Part shown: one piece after another, positions 1-10,400 of the stretch
Layout: the number at the start of each line of letters is the position of its first letter
Numbering within the stretch: the first letter of the stretch is position 1
Assembly: GCF_032854445.1 (NCBI RefSeq)
Contig: NC_088295.1
Coordinates: 35,000,510 to 35,064,509 of the forward strand
Source of the DNA: Liolophura sinensis
Lineage: Eukaryota > Mollusca > Polyplacophora > Chitonida > Chitonidae
Length of the DNA stretch: 64,000 nucleotides
Direction: 5' to 3'
Made by a program: the position numbers and the translations under genes
The notes under the pieces: generated by a model
Databases searched by the model: none
What the model was told of the DNA's origin: nothing
The model's input: only the letters and a program-made list of their open reading frames with translations

Positions 1-297
1 ACAAACTTGGTAGAAACCAAGAAATGATGGGAACAATAAATCTTCTTTATCTGGTGCATGATAACAATGGTGTTCAGATGTCTCATTCCTTAACTTACTG
101 ATCTTTAGTGGTCCAAGCTGTCAGTTGGCTAATAGTGTTGCAGTTCGTGTTTGTAATATGATTGTGTACCATCAACAGTGCATTCTGTAGCCTAAAAAGC
201 TACACCAGTATCAAAACCTGTAAGTGTGGAAGCTGCGTTAAATGATGGTCTGCAGTGTTTTCCTAAAAATATGCAGCACATTATTACAGCTGGTCGA

Positions 298-705
298 TGT
301 CTCTGTGGCCTAGTGCTTAGTGTGCTAGCGCCGCATAATAACCTAGGAGCCTCTATGCAACGACTGGTTGACCCGTATCAGTATAATGGTTCGGGCGGGG
401 CGGCCTACTTGCCTTTGGTAAGTTGTCTCAGTGAAGCAGCACTAGATAAAAGAGCGGTGGAAATCCGTCCTGCAACAAGGAGGCACGTTACATACACGCT
501 GGACTCCTTTGTCGTCATATGACTGAAAAATTGTTGAGTACGATGTTAAACCCCAAGCACTCACTTACTCCAGTGCAATCTCTGGGAGTTCAAGTCCAGC
601 TCAGTCCTCTCCGTTCATAGTCATGGAAAGATAGGAAAGTCGTGGGCTTGTCATATAAGTTACATATTTTTACAGCGTAAAACAAATACCAAATAAATAA
701 ATCAA
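298..705 (+). mobile_element. SINE1 interrupted by a SINE2 copy
   Basis: The SINE1 head (298-354: GGCCTAGTGCTTAG, then CTAGCGCCGCATAATAACCT and AGGAGCCTC) is followed by foreign sequence. The SINE1 body resumes at about 562 with GAGTTCAAGTCCAGCTCA (B box) and ends with a decayed AAATACCAAATAAATAAATC tail. The insert (about 355-561) ends in GTCATATGACTGAAAAATTG and CGATGTTAAACCCCAAGCAC, the tail of a second SINE family also seen at 32036-32379. Confidence 0.75.
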
Positions 706-1435
706 ATTTACTGGTGCGATAATACAGGAGCAAATTTTTTCACATATCCTCTCCTAGTTTGTGCAAAGTCCTGCAAGAAACACAACATTACCAATTTCTA
801 GGCACAAGTGACGCCGTACTTTCCAACATTTTTGATGTCATTCCAGCATACTCAACTACGTATCTGATTCGGTGTGAAGTAAAAATATTATCACATAACA
901 CCAAGCAAATTTTATGGAAAATTATATTTTTGAGGACTTAAGTTTTAAGTGTTATTGTAAATTCTTTTCAACCATGGTATTAGCTCTACCATAGGATTTG
1001 CTTCATGCCATTGTAGTACTTCCACATAGTTTCTCTCGGAATTGGAGTAGCACTTAAAATTGCAGAATCAGAAATATGGGTTGTTTGGCATCCAGTCTCT
1101 GCCTTGTTTAACCTCCTCTATCTCGTGTTACCTGCTATCCAGAGTTAAAATTTCGAAAATGACACTTGGACCATCTAAATGATGTGAAATCTGAATGATT
1201 TCTGCAAGCGTGCCAGTTTACTTTCTAGAGAACAAGTCGTGACCAGAAGAGTAACAGGCACTTATTTATTGTACTTGAAATATTTTGACTGTTTTGCTGG
1301 AGAATAACAGGTAATGCAAGACAGAAGTCTTGCAGAACTTATGTCACCTTTTCTGCATACTAGTGCATGAGGAGTTAACATTACTAGAACGGGACGGTTT
1401 CCCTGTCTATGACCCTTAACTGTGCGCTTACATGT

Positions 1436-1537
1436 GTGACCTGTGTCCTGTTTCCTCCCATCATTATCTTGGTCGCTGTCGTATAAGTGAAATACTCTTG
1501 AATAGGGCGTAAAACACCAATCAAAATAAATAAACAA
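1436..1537 (+). mobile_element. SINE1 3' fragment
   Basis: Only the 3' part remains: TTTCCTCCCATCATTATCTT, then GTCGTATAAGTGAAATACTC, then GGCGTAAAACACCAATCAAA. The sequence upstream of about 1436 has decayed. Confidence 0.75.
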
Positions 1538-2766
1538 TTCGTGTCATCTGATTCTGGCAATGGTGGTCCAGATCAACAACCATAGGCAAGGATTGTAGTA
1601 TTCATGCACAAAAGGGTCAAGTGAGTTGCCCAGTTGGTAGTTCTATTACAAGCTGCTATCCCAGTCTTGTGCACGCAACTTTTCCAATGCCCTCCATTTA
1701 ATGTACACCTACAGGTAGGTGCTGAACAGTGGCTAATGGGCCCAGCTGGGCTGTTTCAGTCTCTTTATTCATGACCACTTGTCTTAAATTAAGCAAAATT
1801 TTCTGGTATGGAACACCATAACGCCAAAATGGCAAAGGTAATGTGAATAAAGGTAAAGACATTATGACATCAAACCCACGAGAATTGAATGTCCACACAT
1901 TACTGAACAACACATGTTAAGCTTCAAAGGGCGCAGTAATTTAGTGAATCAAAATATTTTTCCCATAAACATTCAGTCAGTTTGCCAGTCAAAATATTTT
2001 TCCCATCAATTTGAGATCAGATAAAACCATTTTGCCCGTGTCCAAACATATGATAAAATTGTCACCCATGTACACACATATGAAATTCGTCATTTGTTAG
2101 ACGACAGATTGGCTATCAACGGTGTTTTCAGCCAATCACAGGCTTTAATTCCAAAGTACTTATTGATGAAGAAAACGTCTTCATATGAAGACAGGGGCGG
2201 AGCCAAAGAAACCGTGCGCCGAGTGAGCAGACATTGATTGACAAGTCACCGACCATGTGACATAACAACGGCTGTTGGGTTGACACGCTGACAGACCAGT
2301 GATAGGAAGAGAGGGCGTGGCTTTGCATGAAATAGCCAGTCAGTCGTCTCGCGTAGCCCGAGTCATAATCGTGAAGACTTTTCATAATGACCTCTATCCT
2401 ATACTTAGGCAATGCTACTATTTTGTCTCGTTTTTAGTGAGCCGAATAGTGCTGTATTTCAGTTCCTAACTTCATATAAATAACACGGTGAAACATACAA
2501 ATAGTAAAATTTCTCTTTAATGCCTAGTTAAAAGGTCACTTTCTGTAATACAAAGTCATAAATGGTCACTTTCTGTAATACAAAGTAAATCATTATTTTT
2601 CGTGTTATAACACAGTGACATCCCTTTGTCAAAAGGGGTCCACTCAGCAGGTATACATGTAAATAGTTTCAAGGTCAAACAAACTTAAAACAGTAGTAGT
2701 AGTATTTCACCTATAGTACATGAATCTGCCTCCTGATGCCAGCATTAGAGGTTCCAATGATCAGTG

Positions 2767-3977
2767 TTATGATAATTTGATGTTCTTCCAAATTGTATCT
2801 TTTAATCTTGTGATATGGACTTGTTCCTAAAAAGACAGAAATAATGGTAGAAAGTTTAATATCATTAGATCAGCAACACATACATGCACATATCAGAGAT
2901 CTGCTAAAAGTGAAAACTGCAATACTCTGACACTGACTATGGAATAGACATGTACATGCAAGTTATTGAAATCTAGAATCTTGCACAAATGTTACTATTA
3001 CAACAGGTGAGTGTGTTATGGAACCTAAAATTTAGATTACACCTGTACAAACAGGAAACTTTGATGTCAGATGTCAATATCTGATTTCACTGTAGTGACC
3101 TGTTACATCTAAGAGTCTTACCTTTAGTGTTGTATCTCGATTTCTCAGACCTACAATCCCATCTTTTAATGTTGTAACATTCAATATAACGGAAAATGGT
3201 ACTCCTAGTTCATCAAACCTGAAAATGTCATTGCATAAAGTTTATTTTTTTCTGTAAGGTAGGAGAATTTATTTCTTTGCTTAGTATTTTAATGCCATTC
3301 TCAAGAAATTTTCACTTGTGCGAAGGCTGTCAATTATATGGTTAACTATGAATTTTCCCATGTGAAATGTACATATGCACACACCATATCGATGTAAGAG
3401 CCGTGGTCTTCAACAAGCATCATCGACTGCTTATTGCCTGCCCAAGGGTGGGGTTGAACCTGCACATCGTGTATAATAGAAAGAGTATGTACCAGTACCA
3501 GGGTTCAATACACATGATATACATGGATAAATGATGTACAGTCATTTGTAGTTATAATGTTTGTACTATCATTTCACTTTTAGACTGGCATATAAGTCAA
3601 TGAATGCAGAGAATCCTGTTGCATTGTGGGGGATTACAACAAGAATTTGTATTTTATGCTGGACTTACGAACATTTGTTTTACATGACAGCGGGCAATTT
3701 TATTGTACAGGAAACCATAATGCCTGTCAAGGAGCAAGACAAATGTCAAGACAAGCCACGTAAAATATGTCTACTGTATTTGAATTTTTCCTTACCTAGT
3801 AACACGATTCTCTAGAGACATACTGGAGTCGGTTAAAGCATCAAATACATCAATCCCAGCATGCCTCAGTTCTTTAGACACATGATTTGCTACTTCCTTC
3901 AGCTCTCTACCTCCTCCAGGCCCGCTGATAGCCGTGGCTGCCTTATATGGCGCCAGACCACGATGAATCCTTAGTAT
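2767..3977 (-). CDS. POLG2: POLG2 exons 8-10 (anticodon-binding-like C-terminal domain)
   Basis: Exons 3977-3796, 3218-3122 and 2826-2767 encode the C-terminal domain that contacts the POLG catalytic subunit in known structures. Recognisable strings are GGGRELKEVANHVSKELRHA, FDELGVPFSVILNVTTLKDG, LRNRDTTLK and EQVHITRLKDTIWKNIKLS followed by TAA at 2767-2769. The last exon corresponds to the human C-terminal MHISKLKDFLIKYI segment, so the 3' end of the gene is secure. Confidence 0.88.
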
Positions 3978-6900
3978 CTAGCGTATAACAGGATATGGAC
4001 TTAGAAAAGGGAGTTGTGAAACATGTCAATAAATTCTGCATGGAATGTGGTTTTATCTGCATTTGTTTGAATCAAACATTTTGTGTTAAATTCAGATATG
4101 GCTCCTCAAAAATGTTTTTTTATTTATTTGTTTATTTTATTTATTTGATTGGATTTTTACACCGTACTCAAGAATATTTCACTTACACGACGGTGACCAA
4201 CATTATGGTTGGAGGAATATGGGCAGAGCCCGGTGAAAACCCACGACCATCCACAGGTTTGCTGGCAGACCTTCCCACGTACGGCAAGAGAGGAAGCCAG
4301 TCTAAGCTGGACTTGAACTCACAGCAACCGCATTGGTGAGAGGCTCCTGGGTCATAACATCATTTTGAGGTTTCCAGGACATTTAGCTTAAAAGTGTATG
4401 AATAAATTTTGAAATCTGACTTCCAACAACTTTCTGCCCATATAAACTTACTATGACCTCACGTTTCTACTGAATTACATTTAGGTCAGTACACGTACAT
4501 GTATCATCAGATTTCTAAGTATATAGAGGTTACGCAAAAGAAAATATACAGGCCGCCAGCTTGAACACACCAGTGAAAGTTCAATAATAGAAATTTAACG
4601 AAGGTAATAACCAGAATACACCTTGAAGAGCAATTTTAAAATCTTACATGCCCAAATTATACTATTCTACAGCAAATTCTACATGAATAATTTGAATTTT
4701 TATCGTTTACTCACCATTCTCATTTCACTGGCTTTATCTTTTGATACACTCCTTTCCTTTTCACTTAAAGAATCCATTATGAAAGCCAGCATAGCCTTCT
4801 CTAACGATGTTGGAACATTCTATAACAACAGGGAATACTGGCTTTCTTCCATGTTTACCCTGTCACAACAAGTGTACAAAAACAAGAAAACACATTTTAC
4901 ACTTTACCGGAAATATCTCTTCGCGTCAGTCTTTGTTTGTTAAGGAACAGTGGAAAAAGGTGAAAATATTCACACAAAAGATACTACCTCAAAAAGATTC
5001 TGATGTAAATGAAATCTACATGTAAAAATGCAATGAGTTCCACACACTCCATAATTCTCTTTGAATGTTTCAAACTATTGGTTTCAGAGGCAGTTGTAAA
5101 ACTTGAAGAATTAGGGTAGTACTACCATTTCCATATACAACCATGCTTGCACTGAGCAAATCTAAGAAGCACCTTTATATACCCTTATTTGCAACTTTAT
5201 ATACATGTACTTCATCCTATCTGCATTGCATTTTCTCTCAGAGCTTTGAATGACAATCTTGGGTTTTACAATACTAGCTTAAGGGTCAAGGTGCTGTCTT
5301 GAGATTAACATTAAGTCTCCACTAAAAGTTTATGGACTGGCCCAGTAGGCCTAAAGTATCATGGATTAACAAAATTAAATCTTGTTTTGAAGATATTAAA
5401 GATTAGGCTGTCTGACTGGTGTTGAAAATTCATTCACTGTCTTCACATTACAAATTTTACCTCAGGTATGAAAAAAAAGGGTAATTCTCATCACAGTTCT
5501 GTTATACAAGGTGTGATAAAAGTCCGAGTGAGGTAAATGCAATGATGATGCCGTCCAAAATTTACCTGGTGAGAGAGTCCAGTATGCATTTCCATTTCCT
5601 TGAGATCCACATCCCTCTGTTAACGATGGTTTCCACACTGTCTTTGCCCCAGGAGAAGTCATACTGGATGTCTGTCTTCATCAGTCCTGACTCTGACTTT
5701 ATATCTGACAGAGAAAAGCTTGAGGGATTCTGACTCAGCTGTATGTGAAAAAGAAGAGGATGGGGCAGAGTTAGTGGAAGGAAGAGCAGAGAAAATATAT
5801 GTGATAAAAATACAACAGATATTAGACACAGATATTACACAATCGCATTCATCAACTAAAAATTATTTTGCAATAATGTAACCCACAAACATCTTTGACC
5901 AAAACAGTGATGCTAAAACGAAAACAATGCTTTAAGGAAGCATAACTGCACAATAAACATGCATAATTCTCATTGTGAGATTTGCCTTAACCCTAATTCT
6001 TCCTTTTTTGGGGGACAGATATTAGTAGTGTTGAAAGTAAAATACTACATTTCTTCACCAGCCTTTGGGAAAAGTAAAGATATGAGTATGTTGTTCATTA
6101 GGTGGGCTAACCATGTGAGAGAGAAAAAAAAAACAATCAATATTTCTGCTACAATTACATATACATTGGCTAAAATGAGCAGAACAGGTGTCCCAGTGAG
6201 ATCAGTGGTAACTGAGATTTGAAGTCTTTAGACATCTATCTATCAGTTCACTAAAACTTGGAAATTGTCTTAGGAAAAAAGGGAAAAAAATCACATGAAT
6301 GTACATTTCTGGACAGAACAAAATCATGCTCTTTTCAATATCATATATATTTTTTTAGCTTCTTTAAACAAAAAAGGAAAAGGTAAAATACTACACAGAC
6401 ATGTAGAGAGAAGGTGGGGGGGACAATACAGACCTCTCAAAAGTAACCACACAGATCTGCTTTATATACGTGGGTGCAGCGTTAAGACAGCTCTGTTTTG
6501 ATTTGATAAATGTTACAAGACTTGCCAGCAAGACTAATGTGCGTGAGCATAATGAAATGCTTAATAGTCCTGATGATAGACTTTACCTGCCTCCACCATT
6601 TGAGCCTTGCCCTCTGCCAGTTGTCATAGGACTGGGTGGACAGTGAGGGTGGGGAAAAATACTGCAGGGTCAGGCCTGTCTGCTGTCCACACCTGATGAC
6701 ATAAACAACAAATAAACTGGTCAGGTGAGCAGACAAATTAATGCATATGGAAAGATGCGAGCAATTCCTTGACCTCCTTAATTGTATTACTGTTTGAGTT
6801 TCCACAGTTATTTCGACAAACCATGTTACGATATCATCCAGTGTGAAAGGTTTTACGTTCCAAACTTACCACCACAATGACATTATTGTACTGTGGAGGT

Positions 6901-9536
6901 AGACTTCTACTTCTATCATAATACAATGTAGGTGAGCAAGTTGTGAAGTGGAATGTGTAACACAAAATCAATACATGTAGTTTCATTGACTGACTAGAAA
7001 GTATCATTTACATATATGTATATATTTATATGTATATGCTGACAATGCTGGAGTAAACTAGATGTCTAAATTGATGTACTAAAAGTCGACTTATATATAA
7101 ATTAGTATGCCATTTTTTGATATTAAAACCAAAATTCCCTGTTATTAAGAATTTAACCTTATGAGATATGTATCTGATGGTGAGATGTTCTGGTAAAGGC
7201 CTGTCTGACAGATGGAGAAAGGGAACCTGTGGCTGTTCAACTCTAGCAGTCTGAGGTAGTGAGACAGACATCCTGGGGAGAGAAAAGGGAGGTAAGTGTT
7301 ACTATTCAGCAAAGATGGACAGATATACATGTAGTAGTTTGCTGCTACTGAGGGGTTATTTGTTCATCCATTCAGACTGATCAAGAGTATGTCAATATAT
7401 GACGCTGCTTAGGTTTATGTGTAGAATGAATTATTCAAACCTCCTTCAAGCTTTGGCCAAAATATCAGGAGCTGGATTCAACTCTGTGATCACACTTTGA
7501 ATTTGTTATTTATTTATTTATTTGATTGGTGTTTTATGCCATACTCAAGAATGTATCACTTACATGACAGTGGCCAGTGTTATGGTGGGAGGAGGCCGGG
7601 CAGAGCCCAGGGGAAGCCCACGGCCATCCGCAGGTTGCTGGCAGACCTTCTCACGTGCGGCTGGAGAGGAAGCCAGCATGAGCTGGACTTGAACTCACCA
7701 CGACCGCATTGGTGAGAGGCTCCTGGGTCATTACGCTGCGCAAGCGCGCTAACCAACTGAGCCACAGAGGCCCCACCTTGGAATTTGTAGCAAAAACTAG
7801 TATTCACCTCGGCATATGAATGCCAGTTTTGGATATAATACATCATCAACATATACATCAATATATATTGGTCATATCACAATATTTTCTTGTAAAAGAA
7901 GAGTCAGAAAAATGCTGATATGACCGATCCGAACTATCATTCAAAATACATCATGCAGCCAGTTTGAATAATAGATATTTGTTAAAGCCACAACATTATA
8001 ACATTATAACAAGTATAGCCGTCAAGCTAGCAAAACAAGTTTGGATGAGAACATGATTGGTGGGCGTGGTTATTATATTGGTGTGTTGATAATCAGTTTT
8101 ATGTCACAAGACAGTCTTCAGCATCTAAAGGACTAAATGTATTGCTAGTGCACAATCCTCTTTAAGGATTCAAACTGTTACCTTCTGAGAGTGATGATTT
8201 CAAACTGTATTTGTACCTCACTTGATTTCCTTCCCTGAATAATAAAAGAAATGAATAATGCCGTCAGAAAGTGTCAAAAAGCCATGACTCTCATTATCAT
8301 TTACTCACCAAGAAATCTTTACACATTAAGCAATGATATCACAGAAATGGGTCTTAAAAGAATTATCTATGTATAGTTCACATGTAGCACTTTACACAAT
8401 TGAGACAAACACTATCAATCAACAGACTGCCGAGAGTTCCATGATATGAAAGCTCATGGCATACTACTGAGTAGTTTAGTACCTGTGTTGCTCTTCGTGG
8501 GTGTCCTCAGATAAACACACAGTAGGCTCCTCTATCACATAGGTGTTCTCCTGAGTTGTCACCATCGCCTGATACCTGAAATAATCAGTGGAGAATCACT
8601 TGTCTTATTACACTGCAAGGCCCCTTCTTGTGTTTATCAAACTTAGCTGGAGAACACAGTTTAGTTGGTATTTACATGTGAATTAGTGTTAACAGAATTT
8701 CACATGTTTTAGAAGAGTAGGTTGAGCAGCTTCCATGAAATTTTACTATATGGTTTTAATGTACGGTCTTATACATCTTATACAGGCCCCTATACATCTG
8801 GGGCCTCCGTGGCTCAGTTGGAGTGTAGCCTACTAGTGTAGCCTAATGACCCAGGAGCCTCTCACTAATGCAGTCGCTGTGAGCTCAAGTCCAGCTTGTG
8901 TTGGCTTCCTCTCAGGCCGTACATGGGAAGGTCTGCCAGCAACATGCGGATGGATGTGGGTTTTCCTCGGGCTCTGCCCAGTTTCCACCCACCATAATGC
9001 TGGCCGCTGTCGTATGTGAAACGTTCTTGAGTATGGCATAAAACACCAATCAAATAAACAAATACTATAGATCTGCAAACACTGATGTCACAAGTAAATC
9101 TGGAATGTGTACATCGATCAGTTAATTTGAAGTATCATATATTAACATTACCATGTATTTATTCATGTTTAATTGACAACTCTCATTAATACCACAAAAA
9201 CGCATACATGTTACTGTCATTATAATCCTGATCACACTAAATCTGACTTCATCATTTTAATGCACATAACTTTTTCATATTGGCTTCTTACAAAGCTTCT
9301 CATTAAACTAGAACTGTTAACAGTGTTTCAAAGCTTTGACTTTTTGTGCCATTCCTACTGTTCCATGCATAAATATCATACCATTCTTGAAGTATATTCC
9401 GTCGTAACAAAGTCCCAGCTGGACCAAAGCCATACTTGGTTGTTTCTTTGCCGGCAGTTTCATAAACAAACCCCTGCGACTGACACAGTTGTTTTACCTT
9501 CACAATCACATTATCAATGGAGGCTTTAGAAACCAT
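2767..9536 (-). CDS. POLG2: POLG2, mitochondrial DNA polymerase gamma accessory subunit (10 exons)
   Basis: The product is the processivity subunit that binds the catalytic POLG and DNA in mitochondria. It is an aminoacyl-tRNA-synthetase-like protein with a class II-like core and a C-terminal anticodon-binding-like domain. Exons (minus strand, 5' to 3') are 9536-9382, 8575-8483, 8234-8182, 7272-7158, 6692-6587, 5738-5566, 4819-4715, 3977-3796, 3218-3122 and 2826-2767. All introns are GT-AG and phases agree, apart from one missing base in exon 6 (G run at 5613-5615). With that base the protein would be about 379 residues, against about 485 in human. Family matches seen are YGFGPAGTLLRRNILQEW, RLKWWRQ, YDFSWGKD, RIHRGLAPYKAA and LGVPFSVILNVTTLKDG followed by LRNRDTTLK. 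These fit POLG2 better than glycyl-tRNA synthetase. No mitochondrial targeting peptide is visible, and an in-frame stop lies two codons before the chosen ATG. The gene sits head-to-head with DAGLB. Confidence 0.9.
4119..4360 (-). mobile_element. SINE1 copy in POLG2 intron 7
   Basis: It is inverted relative to the plus strand. The (TTTA)n tail is followed by the reverse tail, ACACCGTACTCAAGAATATT, then the body and the B-box region (TGGACTTGAACTCAC), then GGTGAGAGGCTCCTGGGTCA. The tRNA-like 5' end (A box) is missing. It has the same orientation as POLG2 transcription. Confidence 0.85.
7503..7774 (-). mobile_element. Full-length SINE1 in POLG2 intron 3
   Basis: This is a complete element of about 270 bp. 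On its own strand it runs from GGGGCCTCTGTGGCTCAGTT (A box) and GAGTTCAAGTCCAGCTCATG (B box), through GGAAGCCAGC-type body sequence, to AAACACCAATCAAATAAATA. The A and B boxes show a tRNA-derived RNA polymerase III head. Confidence 0.9.
8182..8575 (-). CDS. POLG2: POLG2 exons 2-3 (short linker/dimerisation region)
   Basis: Exon 2 (8575-8483) reads YQAMVTTQENTYVIEEPTV and continues to EEQH. Exon 3 (8234-8182, 53 nt) reads EGNQVRYKYSLKSSLSEG and joins directly to CLSHYLRLLELN in exon 4. The 53-nt size is the only one that keeps phase between exons 2 and 4, and its donor is AAG/GTAAC. Between the EW motif and the LKSSLSE block there are roughly 40 residues. From memory the human protein has about 75 here, the part that forms its dimerising helical bundle. 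Confidence 0.7.
8799..9063 (+). mobile_element. Full-length SINE1 in POLG2 intron 1
   Basis: The copy starts GGGGCCTCCGTGGCTCAGTT, has the B box GAGCTCAAGTCCAGCTTG and ends AAACACCAATCAAATAAACA. A local rearrangement follows the A box (a short GTGTAGCCTA repeat). It is antisense to POLG2. Confidence 0.9.
9382..9536 (-). CDS. POLG2: POLG2 exon 1 (first recognised coding exon)
   Basis: The exon starts at the ATG (MVSKASIDNVIVKVKQLC) and carries the class II synthetase-like block KYGFGPAGTLLRRNILQEW. The donor splits the Trp codon (phase 2), and the next exon at 8575 restores W-Y-Q-A-M in register with the human EWWTSVV block. A TGA lies in frame just upstream of the ATG. A spliced 5' exon encoding a targeting peptide would therefore need an acceptor inside this exon, which I do not see. 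Confidence 0.8.
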
Positions 9537-10239
9537 AGGTCACTTGTACCTAAAGTCCAAAAAAAAAAAAAAAAAATAAAATAATATAAAATCATGAATG
9601 ATGTCAGAACAGAGAATTATACCTGTTGTATTATCAGTTTATAGAATTTCATCCTTCATTAAAGCCTGTGGAATATTTGCTTACACATACAGTACTGTTA
9701 GTACTTGTTACTGCCTATGCATTTGGCTCTAGCTTTAGGGAAAATGCTATAGTGCCTACATATGTATGTTAATTTTATAGACCTAGGCCAGGTGCTCATG
9801 AAAATATATTAGGTTCTGTGTTTGGATAATACAGTTGTCGACAGAAATCGATAATTGTAACTATAAATAACTCAGGGCAGAGGTTACAAGCTAATGAAAC
9901 TAAAAAAATACATGCACATTTATTCATTCCCTCGGTTATTATGACTCTAATGCTGTGTAATGCCACACGCTGAGTTCTGTTGATAGAGGTCAAATGGTAG
10001 GGAATAATTCGATGTTAAGATAGGCATCACTGGAATTATGTCACACAAAATTTTGCCGGTAGTGAACAGCAGCACAACTATTTCGTCTAACCTGATCACA
10101 GATGGATGATAAATTTGCTCTCATGAACTTTTCAACAGGGTTAAATCCTTAGCAAAGTTCTGCAGTGTATCTTCTGACACTACAACACGTGCTGTGTGGA
10201 AACTTAAGCACCTGCCAAACAGTATAATATCTTATCGTT
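9537..10239. other. Divergent intergenic region between POLG2 and DAGLB
   Basis: This stretch of about 0.7 kb separates the two head-to-head genes. It has an A-rich tract at 9559-9576 and otherwise no recognisable repeat or long open frame. POLG2 5' UTR and any non-coding first exon should fall here. A possible acceptor (TTTAG/GTAC on the minus strand) lies just upstream of the POLG2 ATG. Confidence 0.5.
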
Positions 10240-10320
10240 GATTGGCTTAAGGGAATCGTTTTACCAATGAAAACTTTGCTTATAAAAGCTAGCGGCAAGT
10301 CAAAACATCCAAAACTGTGT
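10240..10320 (+). promoter_or_regulatory. Predicted DAGLB core promoter (CCAAT + TATA)
   Basis: An inverted CCAAT (ATTGG, 10241-10245), a forward CCAAT (10264-10268) and a strong TATAAAAG (10281-10288) occur in order. The TATA box lies about 113 bp before the DAGLB ATG at 10401, predicting transcription from about 10310-10320 and a 5' UTR of about 85 nt. The context CAACC before the ATG fits an invertebrate start. The CCAAT pair could also serve the divergent POLG2 gene. This is motif evidence only. Confidence 0.6.
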
Positions 10321-10400
10321 CACGAGGGTTGCGATCATGGACGTCCCTTGACATTTTTATGTTAAATTGACAAACTAAGTGGAAACCGCTCTTGACAACC

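Larger units (their letters stand above)
1..2766. other. Intergenic flank left of POLG2
   Basis: No gene is recognised. It holds the nested SINE at 298-705, a SINE1 tail at 1436-1537, duplicated short motifs at 1945-2010 (AAATATTTTTCCCAT twice) and 2533-2590 (GGTCACTTTCTGTAATACAA twice), and a GC-richer block at 2100-2420. The POLG2 3' UTR occupies some of 2767 downward; a minus-strand ATTAAA near 2514 is a weak polyadenylation candidate. Confidence 0.4.

Noticed and set aside
2128-2412. 94-codon minus-strand open frame near the left end
   Set aside because: No family similarity. It lies in the GC-richer block, where stop codons are rarer by chance.
4119-4339. Open frames inside SINE copies (also at 7497-7861, 8833-9078 and 41582-41773)
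   Set aside because: They are translations of the non-coding SINE1 consensus, recurring with the element.
7700-7774. tRNA gene
   Set aside because: The A and B boxes belong to the SINE1 head, with no complete cloverleaf and a SINE body attached.
8222-8234. 13-nt POLG2 microexon using the donor GTGAGG
   Set aside because: It gives the wrong phase for exon 4. The 53-nt exon 8182-8234 keeps phase and matches the family.
2767-9536. Glycyl-tRNA synthetase instead of POLG2
   Set aside because: The C-terminal block LRNRDTTLK and FSVILNVTTLKDG match POLG2, and the synthetase catalytic motifs and insertion domains are absent.
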